A DNA stretch of 10,585 bases, taken from contig DAOUXE010000013.1 of NCBI GenBank assembly GCA_030666765.1, positions 1-10,585 on the forward strand, given 5' to 3'. The notes under the pieces were generated by a model that searched no databases, was not told the origin of the DNA, and saw nothing but the letters and a program-made list of their open reading frames with translations. Origin of the DNA: Methanosarcinales archaeon. GTDB lineage: Archaea; Halobacteriota; Methanosarcinia; Methanosarcinales; Methanogasteraceae. The position numbers were made by a program, and so were the translations under genes. Within the stretch, counting starts at the first letter, position 1. Each line of letters opens with the position of its first letter. Below, one piece after another: positions 1 through 6,456 of the stretch.

Positions 1-19
1 AACTTTCAGATGGTGCATC

Positions 20-1255
20 ATGGTCTTTAAGAAGCGAACCCGTGTCGATCTTGCAAAGAAGATACTCCTCGAACATATCACCCCAATAAATCGGCGAGAA
101 CGCATCCCAATAAAAGACGCTGCGGGCAGAGTCCTTGCAGAGGAGATCGTATCAGCAGTCGACTTCCCGGATCACAGGCGTGCCGCGATGGATGGGTACG
201 CGGTCCGTGCGGAAGAGACGACCGGCGCCTCGCCGGCAAATCCTGTGCTACTTCGGGAGGGTGTCGATTGCATCCGTGTGCACACAGGATCGCCAGTACC
301 GGATGATGTGGACGCGGTGGTCATGATCGAGGATGCCATAACGCCTCCGGCGTCGACGGCAAAGCCGTTACCGACAGAGGGTGGTGGGATAGTCGAGATC
401 CGTTCTGCAGTGCACCCAGGCAAGCACGTCAGCATGACCGGCGAGGATGTCTGCCATGGCGACACTGTCTTTGGAAGCGGGCATCACCTCCGCGGGTGTG
501 ACATTGCAATGCTTGGCACGATCGGCATATCCCACGTACAGGTATATGCCCGTCCGAGGGTCGCAATTATACCGACCGGATCGGAACTCGTCCCGATGCA
601 GAGCGAACCGGGAGGTGGGGCTGGCAAGATCCGGGAGACGAACGGGATTATGGTCGGTCTTTACGTCGAAAAATGGGGTGGGATTCCGGTTTACAAAGAT
701 ATCGTCATCGATGATCCCGATCTGATTGAGACGGCGATTCGCACGTCTGCAGACTGCGATGCAATCATCCTCTGCGGCGGCACCTCGGTCGGGGCGCGGG
801 ACTACGTGCCTGGCGCGATCGAATCACTCGGGCGCCTGCTGGTACACGGCGTCGGCCTGAGCCCGGGAAAGCCTGCCGCGCTCGGTATGATCGACACGAC
901 CGGCAAGACGGAGCGCGAGACTGGCGCGATTCCCGTACTATCGCTGCCCGGATACCCTGTCGCATGTCTGATCGTCCTGCTTGAGTTCGGGCGTCCTGCG
1001 ATCATGGAACTGGCACGAATACCCCTGATGCCGGATCGGTTGATGCGCGCACGTCTCGACGCAAAGATCGCATCGAAGATAGGATACCGCACCTACACAA
1101 GGGTACGGGTCACTGGTGGTGTGGCGCATCCGGTCATGACATCCGGAGCAGGCATCTTAAGTTCGGTAACAGGGTCAAATGGCTTTGTTGTAATCCGGGA
1201 GGAATTGGAAGGACTCGATGAAGGCGACGAGGTCGATGTTATTCGGATTGAGTGA
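20..1255 (+). CDS. moeA: Molybdopterin molybdenumtransferase MoeA
   Basis: This 411-residue protein is a full-length MoeA/gephyrin-E type enzyme, which inserts molybdate (or tungstate) into adenylylated molybdopterin to finish the metal-pterin cofactor in the cytosol. Seen in the sequence: the N-terminal substrate motif MDGYA (Asp58, matching the catalytic Asp59 of E. coli MoeA), a TGSPVPDDVDAVVMIED block at 89-105, the MogA-like domain at about 175-325 with RPRVAIIPTGSELV, GGTSVGARDYV (Asp261, matching Asp228 of E. coli), GLSPGKPAALG and LPGYPVACL, and a C-terminal domain at about 335-411. In methanogen-like archaea the cofactor serves formylmethanofuran dehydrogenase and formate dehydrogenase; that use is inferred. 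No Shine-Dalgarno site is visible before the ATG. The frame stays open to the left edge, but the start chosen gives the usual N-terminus. It is convergent with the Roadblock gene. Confidence 0.93.
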   Translation: MVFKKRTRVDLAKKILLEHITPINRRERIPIKDAAGRVLAEEIVSAVDFPDHRRAAMDGYAVRAEETTGASPANPVLLREGVDCIRVHTGSPVPDDVDAVVMIEDAITPPASTAKPLPTEGGGIVEIRSAVHPGKHVSMTGEDVCHGDTVFGSGHHLRGCDIAMLGTIGISHVQVYARPRVAIIPTGSELVPMQSEPGGGAGKIRETNGIMVGLYVEKWGGIPVYKDIVIDDPDLIETAIRTSADCDAIILCGGTSVGARDYVPGAIESLGRLLVHGVGLSPGKPAALGMIDTTGKTERETGAIPVLSLPGYPVACLIVLLEFGRPAIMELARIPLMPDRLMRARLDAKIASKIGYRTYTRVRVTGGVAHPVMTSGAGILSSVTGSNGFVVIREELEGLDEGDEVDVIRIE

Positions 1256-1276
1256 TCTACCTATCTACCCGGATCG

Positions 1277-1642
1277 TTAAGAAGACTCGACAATAGCAAC
1301 AATCCCTTCGATGGTTTTTCCGAGTTCTGCCAGTACCATTCCAAGATTCGCGTCCGGTTTGGTCATTACTGCCAGCAGCATCTTCTTGCCCGCGCCCATC
1401 ACAATCAGACGCCCGTGGCGCGACTCTACGATCATACGGTCAAGCATCCCCCGATCCAGTCCCTCCGATGTGATCTCCGCGGCTCCAAGCATCGTTGCTG
1501 CCATGGCCGCGAACGTTTTCGCATCGGTTGGCGCATTCGCTGTGATCAGTACTCCATTTCGACTCACTATCGCGCTCACCTCGATTGCGGTCTTATTATG
1601 CAGGTCTGAGAGTGTTTTGTCGAGTGCGTCCATTGTGTTCAT
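1277..1642 (-). CDS. Roadblock/LC7 domain protein
   Basis: A 121-residue single-domain protein of the Roadblock/LC7 (MglB-like) superfamily. Such proteins form homodimers that bind or regulate small Ras-like GTPases and are abundant in archaea with mostly unknown partners. Seen: an N-terminal helix (LDKTLSDL), the beta-hairpin VSAIVSRNGVLITAN at about 22-36, a central helix TFAAMAATMLGAAEI, the strand pair MIVESRHGRLIVMGAGKK at 70-87, and a C-terminal amphipathic helix from about 97. The start at 1642 is supported by AGGAG about ten bases upstream and a TATA box about 50 bases upstream. A Met four codons in is a possible alternative start. It stands alone, divergent from the tRNA-Gln/gltX unit and convergent with moeA. 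No GTPase gene lies in the window, so the partner is unknown. Confidence 0.82.
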   Translation of the reverse strand: MNTMDALDKTLSDLHNKTAIEVSAIVSRNGVLITANAPTDAKTFAAMAATMLGAAEITSEGLDRGMLDRMIVESRHGRLIVMGAGKKMLLAVMTKPDANLGMVLAELGKTIEGIVAIVESS

Positions 1643-1691
1643 GCGGCAGCTCTCCTGAATGATCCATCAATCTTTCCAAACTTTGTTTTGG

Positions 1692-1707
1692 GATTATTAA
1701 ACTTTCG
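1692..1707 (-). promoter_or_regulatory. Archaeal BRE/TATA promoter for the Roadblock gene
   Basis: Read on the - strand this is CGAAAGTTTAATAATC: a purine-rich BRE-like stretch followed by an AT-rich TATA box. A start about 25 bases further would fall near 1672, giving a leader of about 30 bases that contains the AGGAG site. This is pattern recognition only; no transcript data are available. Confidence 0.5.
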
Positions 1708-1801
1708 ATACGGCAGGAGTGTTAGGTTATATGGTGTTGTCCGGACCTGGGAATCGTGAATAACTGGTGAACTGCGCTACAAGCCAGCCACAAGCGAACC
1801 A

Positions 1802-1816
1802 AAGAATTTATATCAC
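1802..1816 (+). promoter_or_regulatory. TATA promoter for tRNA-Gln and gltX
   Basis: AAGAATTTATATCAC is a BRE/TATA-like element centred near 1809. The expected start, about 26 bases downstream, is near 1835, just before the mature 5' end of the tRNA at 1840. A second AT block at 1826-1832 is too close to the tRNA to direct it. gltX has no room for its own promoter outside the tRNA, so both genes probably depend on this one. Confidence 0.55.
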
Positions 1817-1839
1817 CACCCCCCCTTATATGGAATCGC

Positions 1840-1912
1840 AGCCCGATGATGTAGCGGTCAATCATCTGGGACTCTGGATCCCAGCACCTCGGTTCGAATC
1901 CGAGTCGGGCTA
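1840..1912 (+). tRNA. tRNA-Gln, anticodon CTG
   Basis: A 73-base cloverleaf folds by eye. The acceptor is AGCCCGA with TCGGGCT, followed by discriminator A at 1912. The D arm has three pairs and the G18-G19 loop. The anticodon stem is TGGGA/TCCCA (from 1867) with loop CTCTGGA and anticodon CTG at 1874-1876. The T stem is CTCGG/CCGAG around loop TTCGAAT. CCA is not encoded, as is usual in many archaea. The anticodon reads CAG, so the identity is glutamine. The gltX start codon lies only four bases beyond the 3' end. The same strand reads open in the gltX frame, but the structure is decisive for a tRNA. Confidence 0.93.
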
Positions 1913-1916
1913 TTTT

Positions 1917-3626
1917 ATGGAAATTGATGAGACGAGAGAACTGGTAGAGAAATACGCGCTTCAGAATGCCGTGAAGTATGGAAAACCCCCACAAGCAGGC
2001 GCGGTGCTTGGCAAGGTTCTTGGAGCGCATCCGGATATGCGAAAGGATGCGAAAGAGGTGGCATCTCTCGTAGGAGAAGTTTTGTATGGATTAACAGGCG
2101 ATCCTGAGTCATGGGAACAGAGACTCAGAGAACTCGCGCCCGATCTCATCGAGGAGATCCACGAACGCAAGCAGCCGAGTACCGGTCTTCCTGATCTCGA
2201 AGTCAATGGTAAAGCCGTGCTCCGGTTTGCGCCGAACCCGAATGGGCCTGCCACCATCGGAAGCGTGCGCGGAATCGTTGTGAACTCCGAGTATGCGCGC
2301 AGGTATCACGGCGAGTTTATAATCAGGTTCGATGACACCGATCCGAAGACGAAGGCGCCGATGCTCGATGCTTATACCTGGTACCTTGATGATTGCGAAT
2401 ATCTCGGCACGGTTCCTGACCGGGTAGTGTACGCCAGCGATCACCTTTTAGAGTACTACGAATACGCAAAGAAACTGATTCTCATGGGCAAAGCTTACGT
2501 CTGCACCTGTTCGAGAGACGAATTCAAGCGATACAAGGATGCTTGCGAGCCGTGCCCCCACCGGGACACTGACGTGGACGTGAATCTCAAACACTGGGAG
2601 CAGATGCTTGATGGCGGGTACTCCGAGGGTGACGCGGTGCTGCGCATCAAGACCGATATCAAGCACAAGGATCCTGCAATGCGCGACTGGGCAGCATTCA
2701 GAATCGTTCTGGCCCCGCACCCGCGCCCCGAGATCGGCGACCGGTTTAGGGTATGGCCGCTGCTCGATTTTGAATCCGCAATCAAGGACCATATTCTCGG
2801 CATTACTCACATCATACGCGGCAAGGACCTGATGGACAGCGAGCAGAGGCAGCGATACGTCTACGATTATCTGGGCTGGCAGTACCCGAAGACCATGCAC
2901 TGGGGTAGGATGAAGATCCACGAATTCGGAAGATTCAGCACGAGCGCAATTTCAGAGGCAATTTCAGACGGGACATATACAGGCTGGGATGATCCGCGCG
3001 TTCCAACGCTCCGGGCGCTTCGAAGACGCGGTATCACAGCAGCAGCGATCCGAAAGTTCATGATCGATCTCGGCATCGCTGAGACCGATATCAGTTTAAG
3101 TCTCGACAATCTCTACGCCATCAACCGCAAGATCGTTGATCCGGCAGCGAACCGGTATTTCTTTGTCTGGGAACCTGTGAGGATGGAGATTTTAGGCGCT
3201 CCCGATGTGATCGCAACACCGAAATATCATCCCGGGCGGGACGATCTTCGGAAGATTCCTGCTGGTCCCACCCTTTATGTCTGCAGAACAGACATCGAAG
3301 GTCTCGAAGCAGGCGATAAACTACGGCTCAAGAATCTGTACGATGTCGAGATCACGAGCACCGAACCGCTGGTAGCAAGATGCATCGGCGGCACCCACGA
3401 GGCATGGTGCGCGACCTGCGAGAAACCACGGTACCAGATCATCCACTGGGTGCCGGATGAATATGTGTCAGTGGTGGTGCGTGCGCCTGACCGGATGTAT
3501 GAGGGCGTTGGCGAGACCGGAATCGTCGATGAACAGGGAAATGTCGTTCAATTCGAACGGTTCGGGTTCGTACGGATCGATAGCGTTGACACGGGACGAG
3601 TCGTCGCGTATTTTGCGCATCGGTAG
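1917..3626 (+). CDS. gltX: Glutamate--tRNA ligase, archaeal type
   Basis: A class I aminoacyl-tRNA synthetase of 569 residues that charges tRNA-Glu and, in archaea lacking GlnRS, also mischarges tRNA-Gln with glutamate for amidation by GatDE. Seen: an archaeal N-terminal extension (EKYALQNAVKYGK, AGAVLGKVLG), the Rossmann fold with RFAPNPNGPATIGS in which the HIGH box is T113-I-G-S116, FDDTDP, a Cys-rich segment YVCTC..CEPCPHRD, THIIRGKDLMDSE, and the second signature FSTSA at 340-344 in place of KMSKS. An anticodon-binding beta-barrel of archaeal/GlnRS type forms the C-terminal part. The start at 1917 gives the family N-terminus. An upstream in-frame ATG would place the tRNA inside the protein and is rejected. 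No Shine-Dalgarno site can fit in the four-base leader. Co-transcription with tRNA-Gln is inferred. Confidence 0.95.
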   Translation: MEIDETRELVEKYALQNAVKYGKPPQAGAVLGKVLGAHPDMRKDAKEVASLVGEVLYGLTGDPESWEQRLRELAPDLIEEIHERKQPSTGLPDLEVNGKAVLRFAPNPNGPATIGSVRGIVVNSEYARRYHGEFIIRFDDTDPKTKAPMLDAYTWYLDDCEYLGTVPDRVVYASDHLLEYYEYAKKLILMGKAYVCTCSRDEFKRYKDACEPCPHRDTDVDVNLKHWEQMLDGGYSEGDAVLRIKTDIKHKDPAMRDWAAFRIVLAPHPRPEIGDRFRVWPLLDFESAIKDHILGITHIIRGKDLMDSEQRQRYVYDYLGWQYPKTMHWGRMKIHEFGRFSTSAISEAISDGTYTGWDDPRVPTLRALRRRGITAAAIRKFMIDLGIAETDISLSLDNLYAINRKIVDPAANRYFFVWEPVRMEILGAPDVIATPKYHPGRDDLRKIPAGPTLYVCRTDIEGLEAGDKLRLKNLYDVEITSTEPLVARCIGGTHEAWCATCEKPRYQIIHWVPDEYVSVVVRAPDRMYEGVGETGIVDEQGNVVQFERFGFVRIDSVDTGRVVAYFAHR

Positions 3627-3731
3627 CTGCAATCAATCTTATTGTCTGATAAGCTGAGGTTACATCGTAATAACCCTATTCAGATTCATGGCATCTATCC
3701 AAACATTCGCATCCACAATTTAATCTATTTT

Positions 3732-3790
3732 TACAGGAATCCCTGCAGATAAAACACGAATAATACAAATTACACGGATTGCATGAATCT
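3732..3790 (+). repeat. Degenerate ACAGGAT/ACACGGATT-type intergenic repeat
   Basis: This run contains ACAGGAATCCCTGCAGAT, then ACACGAATAATACAA and ACACGGATTGCATGAAT: a loosely periodic string of CAGAT/CGAAT/CGGATT units. It resembles, in inverted orientation, the segment at 5380-5410 on the far side of the KamA-family gene. Strings of this kind recur in intergenic DNA of many prokaryotes; that statement is from memory and was not checked. No coding potential is seen. Confidence 0.4.
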
Positions 3791-3811
3791 TATTTGATCA
3801 TTCTGCAATAC

Positions 3812-3851
3812 CTCTTGCGCGGTGTCAGATGCATCTCGTGAGCAAGAGATG
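3812..3851. repeat. Two overlapping inverted repeats upstream of the TATA box
   Basis: CTCTTGC (3812-3818) is matched by GCAAGAG (3842-3848), and CATCTC (3832-3837) by GAGATG (3846-3851). The two pairs share the GAG arm, so only one can form at a time. They end about five bases before the TATA region of the KamA-family gene, where an archaeal activator or repressor could bind. A regulatory role is inferred. Confidence 0.35.
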
Positions 3852-3855
3852 GTAA

Positions 3856-3867
3856 AAACTTATAAGT
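3856..3867 (+). promoter_or_regulatory. TATA promoter for the KamA-family gene
   Basis: AAAACTTATAAG follows GGT and forms a good archaeal TATA box with a purine-rich BRE just ahead. The expected start is near 3888. That gives a leader of about 47 bases to the ATG at 3935, with AAGGA as a ribosome binding site. Confidence 0.5.
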
Positions 3868-3934
3868 ATTGCTGCTTACGTAAAAGTGTAGCCTTTCTGG
3901 CGTGTTATGCCTTAAAAAAACAAGGAATGAGAGA

Positions 3935-5065
3935 ATGAGAACTCCAAAATACTTTACAAAACTTGATCAAATACGTGAACTTAACGAGGATGAGCGAGTT
4001 GCACTTAAAAACGTCACCGAAAAGTTTGCTTTCCGTACAAACGAGTATTATTTGTCATTGATAGACTGGAACGATTCCAAAGATCCGATAAGGCGTATTA
4101 TAATACCAAACATGGGAGAACTTGATGAATGGGGTAAGTTAGATGCTTCAAATGAAAGCACCTATACCATGGTTCACGGTCTGCAGCATAAATATGGGTC
4201 CACCGCGGTTCTTCTCGTCACCGACGTATGTGGTGGCTATTGCAGGTTCTGTTTCAGGAAACGGCTTTTTACAGATGGTTTTGATGAGGTTACCCGTGAC
4301 GTGACCGATGGAATCCGGTACATCCGTGAGCACAAGGAACTGACCAACATCCTTGTCACTGGCGGCGATCCGCTGATGTTATCTACGAGACGGCTAGAAG
4401 AACTGGTAAGACAACTTCAAGAGATCGAGCACGTTCATATTATCCGTATCGGTACCAAGATGCTGGCGTTTAACCCGTACAGGATCCTTGATGACCCGTC
4501 ACTGCCGGAGCTGATAGAAAGATACAGCACCGCTGAAAAGAAGATCTACATAATGACGCAGTTCAATCACCCAAGAGAACTCACGGACGCATCTATCGAG
4601 GCGGTTCGCATCCTCATCAAGTCCGGTGCCATCATCGCCAACCAGACGCCAATGATAAGCGGGGTCAACGACGATCCCGAAACTTTGTCTACGCTGTTTA
4701 AGAAACTGTCATTCATCGGCGCGGTTCCATACTATGTCTTCCAGTGTCGTCCGACATCAGGCAATAGGACATTTGCCATTCCGGTCGAGGAGACGTACCA
4801 GATCTTTCAGCGATCATTCAAGGACTGTTCCGGTCTTGCCAAGCGTGCCAAACTGATCATGTCGCATTCGACCGGGAAGATCGAGATCGCGGGAATGACT
4901 GACGAACACATCTTTTTCAGGTATCACCAATCGCCTGATCCTGAGCAGGTCGGGAGTTTCATGGTCTTCAAGCGCAATCCGGACGCCTACTGGTTCGATG
5001 ATTATCACGAGATGGTTGCAGAGTATCGCATTCAGGATTCAGCACTGGCTGCATCCGAACCATGA
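3935..5065 (+). CDS. KamA-family radical SAM aminomutase, substrate unknown
   Basis: A 376-residue protein of the lysine 2,3-aminomutase-like family, which uses a [4Fe-4S] cluster, S-adenosylmethionine and pyridoxal phosphate to move an amino group. Seen: the radical SAM motif CGGYCRFC (Cys99, Cys103, Cys106), the GGDP motif in NILVTGGDPLML, and SHSTGK ending at Lys315, which lies where clostridial LAM has PGGGGK with its PLP lysine. Compared with LAM as I recall it, the two aspartates that hold the substrate epsilon-amino group are replaced (Asp293 by Arg272, Asp330 by about Ile308), and there is no cysteine after Lys315, so the C-terminal zinc ligands are missing. Lysine is therefore an unlikely substrate. 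No AblB acetyltransferase lies beside it. The ATG at 3935 is preferred over GTG 3902 because AAGGA precedes it and the family N-terminus (PKYFTKLDQI) follows. Confidence 0.85.
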   Translation: MRTPKYFTKLDQIRELNEDERVALKNVTEKFAFRTNEYYLSLIDWNDSKDPIRRIIIPNMGELDEWGKLDASNESTYTMVHGLQHKYGSTAVLLVTDVCGGYCRFCFRKRLFTDGFDEVTRDVTDGIRYIREHKELTNILVTGGDPLMLSTRRLEELVRQLQEIEHVHIIRIGTKMLAFNPYRILDDPSLPELIERYSTAEKKIYIMTQFNHPRELTDASIEAVRILIKSGAIIANQTPMISGVNDDPETLSTLFKKLSFIGAVPYYVFQCRPTSGNRTFAIPVEETYQIFQRSFKDCSGLAKRAKLIMSHSTGKIEIAGMTDEHIFFRYHQSPDPEQVGSFMVFKRNPDAYWFDDYHEMVAEYRIQDSALAASEP

Positions 5066-5102
5066 TGGAGCGGATTAGGGAATTCCGAATGTACCAAAAA
5101 TT

Positions 5103-5338
5103 GTAACTACTCAGGTATGTTGATCGGTCTCCCGATTGCGATCCTATATTTTCTGGCAAGAAAAATAACCGCGGAGGGTGCAGAGGAACGCTAGAAGTGC
5201 TTAACCGTTTATTTCCACTCTGCGCCTCTCTGCGTACTCTGCGGTTAAATTCCCTGTTGGTTGCAGTATGTTCCATGTCCCGGATAGTTCCTGCATAGTG
5301 AAGTCCCCCGATAGTGTTTTAGGTACCTGAGTAGTTAC
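5103..5338. mobile_element. MITE-like element with perfect 15-bp terminal inverted repeats
   Basis: GTAACTACTCAGGTA at 5103-5117 is exactly repeated in inverted orientation as TACCTGAGTAGTTAC at 5324-5338, bounding 236 bases with no open frame of note. The match stops on the next base on both sides, so these look like true ends. Inside, a second imperfect inverted repeat (5166-5186 with 5228-5247) lies near the middle, and a small hairpin ATCGG/CCGAT lies at 5123-5136. No target-site duplication is visible: the left flank is ..AAAAATT and the right flank GTTTAG... A non-autonomous insertion element or IS remnant is the best reading. A structured 3' region of the KamA-family transcript is the alternative. 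Confidence 0.5.
5166..5247. repeat. Imperfect inverted repeat of CTCTGCG units
   Basis: TAACCGCGGAGGGTGCAGAG (5166-5185) pairs imperfectly with CTCTGCGTACTCTGCGGTTA (5228-5247). The right arm is preceded by more CTCTGCG/CCTCT units, giving a period of roughly 8-11 bases. Strings of the CTCTGCG..GCGGTTAA type recur between genes in many prokaryotic genomes as far as I recall. The arms could form a long hairpin with a loop of about 40 bases. Confidence 0.45.
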
Positions 5339-5379
5339 GTTTAGTTTTATATTATATATCTCACTTTTTCATACTTTCT

Positions 5380-5410
5380 TGTGGAAATCTGCGTAATCCT
5401 GTGGTAATCA
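5380..5410 (-). repeat. Second copy of the degenerate repeat, inverted
   Basis: Read on the - strand this gives ACCACAGGATTACGCAGATT, resembling the ACAGGA..GCAGAT and ACACGGATTGCATGAAT units of the repeat at 3732-3790. The KamA-family gene therefore lies between two diverged copies in opposite orientation. Confidence 0.35.
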
Positions 5411-5414
5411 CATA

Positions 5415-5448
5415 CAAAAAATAAATAAATCCCGCCGGAATCCGGCGG
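5415..5448 (-). terminator. Hairpin plus T-rich terminator of the cytochrome gene
   Basis: On the - strand, about 13 bases after the stop codon of the cytochrome gene, CCGCCGG and CCGGCGG form a perfect 7-bp stem with a three-base loop, followed by ATTTATTTATTTTTTG. This is a bacterial-style intrinsic terminator shape with the T-rich tail that archaeal polymerase also uses. Confidence 0.7.
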
Positions 5449-5461
5449 AATCAGATCTCAC

Positions 5462-6406
5462 TCATATCGGTGCATGTCCATTCTCATGACAGGTCATGCA
5501 GTCAACGTCCACGACGATGTCGCTGTGTGCGTCGGCATGGCAATCGGCACATGCTCTTGATCCGGTGTGCTCGATGTGACAGTCCGTGCAGTTCATGGCC
5601 GCATGTAGTGTCGGATGATCGATGAACTCCTGCGCGGTATCCACGTGGCAGAGCATGCACTGGTCGCTGGTCACGATCGCACCGAACTTGATCACTGTCG
5701 GCGCATGTGGATTGTGACAGGTCTGACAATCAGCCAGCCCATAACCATGTTCCAGCGTGTGACAGTCCAGACAGCTCTTGGATTCGGCATGATCCTTATG
5801 ACAGGAATAGCACCCATCTCCGATCAACGACTGTTCGTAACTGTATGTGGTCGGGCTCAGCTTGTGGCGGAGGGCATCATAACTGGTGTCCTTTGTCGCG
5901 TGTCCGCCACCAGAGGCCATGAGCTCGGTGTACTCCGTTATATGACAGTCGCCGCAGCCAGCACTGGTATCTGTCGTATGTGCAGGATGACAGGACATAC
6001 AATCACCGGTTATCCCGGAATCTGCATGTTGGTAGTCCCCGTGGCACATCGCGCATTCCGTATACATCGGCGCAACAGGCATGCCATGGCAGCGCGAGCA
6101 CTCGGAAGAGGTCATGCCCACATGCAGTTGCCTGCTTCCATGTGTGGGACTGTGACACTCCGTACATCCGCGTACATACCCCTCCGTACATGGCTCTGCA
6201 CGCTCGCCTCTGTGATCAGGGACGATTGTATTAAAGACCGCGGGCCAGGTACTTGCACCTGCCATCTTCTGAGTATAATCAGAATTATGACAGCCGCCAC
6301 ACTGCTCCATCTCGATCGATGCGTTCGAATCATAGTATACAACCGAGGCTATGATCAGTCCAAGGGTGATCACTATCAACAATGCAAATAATTGACTCTT
6401 GTTCAT
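5462..6406 (-). CDS. Membrane-anchored 13-heme cytochrome c
   Basis: A 314-residue protein with 13 CxxCH heme c motifs beginning at residues 36, 81, 103, 118, 136, 151, 199, 212, 227, 250, 273, 286 and 303, about one heme per 24 residues. Residues 6-25 form a single hydrophobic helix after MNKSQ, acting as signal anchor or signal peptide, so the heme part lies outside the cytoplasmic membrane. Many additional His residues (for example in CHPAH and CHNPH) could be second axial ligands. Role inferred: electron transfer from the quinone or methanophenazine pool, or outward to an extracellular acceptor. I recognise no S-layer or catalytic domain and cannot assign a subfamily. The start at 6406 is chosen because GAGGAG precedes it and the hydrophobic helix begins at once. 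An in-frame ATG at 6550 would run into the divergent gene and past the promoter. Confidence 0.92.
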   Translation of the reverse strand: MNKSQLFALLIVITLGLIIASVVYYDSNASIEMEQCGGCHNSDYTQKMAGASTWPAVFNTIVPDHRGERAEPCTEGYVRGCTECHSPTHGSRQLHVGMTSSECSRCHGMPVAPMYTECAMCHGDYQHADSGITGDCMSCHPAHTTDTSAGCGDCHITEYTELMASGGGHATKDTSYDALRHKLSPTTYSYEQSLIGDGCYSCHKDHAESKSCLDCHTLEHGYGLADCQTCHNPHAPTVIKFGAIVTSDQCMLCHVDTAQEFIDHPTLHAAMNCTDCHIEHTGSRACADCHADAHSDIVVDVDCMTCHENGHAPI

Positions 6407-6456
6407 GGTAGACTCCTCGTCAACATTATCATAAGATGTTGAATAACCCTTACCGA

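Larger units (their letters stand above)
3627..3934. other. Non-coding stretch upstream of the KamA-family gene
   Basis: These 308 bases hold no gene I can support. They contain a degenerate repeat (3732-3790), two overlapping inverted repeats (3812-3851) and a TATA box (3856-3867) before the radical SAM gene. An in-frame GTG at 3902 is a possible upstream start but is disfavoured. Confidence 0.6.
5066..5461. other. Non-coding stretch between convergent genes
   Basis: These 396 bases hold no supported gene. They carry an inverted-repeat-bounded element (5103-5338) with an inner inverted repeat, an AT-rich run (about 5339-5378), a degenerate repeat (5380-5410) and the cytochrome terminator (5415-5448). 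Confidence 0.6.

Noticed and set aside
1-30. A possible tail of an upstream gene (frame 1 reads NFQMVHHGL then stop at 28-30, overlapping the moeA start)
   Set aside because: Ten codons are too few to support a gene. It is only compatible with a coupled upstream gene outside the window.
1311-1658. A 115-codon + strand frame over the Roadblock gene
   Set aside because: Low-complexity Ser/Ala-rich shadow. The - strand frame shows the Roadblock fold pattern, a promoter and AGGAG.
1820-1832. The C-run plus TTATATGG before the tRNA as its TATA box
   Set aside because: Only about 12 bases separate it from the mature tRNA 5' end, too short for archaeal initiation. The element at 1802-1816 is at the right distance.
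1767-1916. Extension of gltX upstream to an ATG at 1767
   Set aside because: It would translate through the tRNA-Gln and the promoter. The family N-terminus begins at 1917.
3732-3790. CRISPR-like periodic repeat
   Set aside because: Units are degenerate and spaced irregularly by about 10-15 bases, with no spacers of uniform length and no cas genes nearby.
5615-6391. A 258-codon open frame on the + strand opposite the cytochrome gene
   Set aside because: It is the antisense shadow of the heme-motif codons: the protein has no recognisable domain, while the - strand shows 13 CxxCH motifs, a membrane helix, a ribosome site and a terminator.
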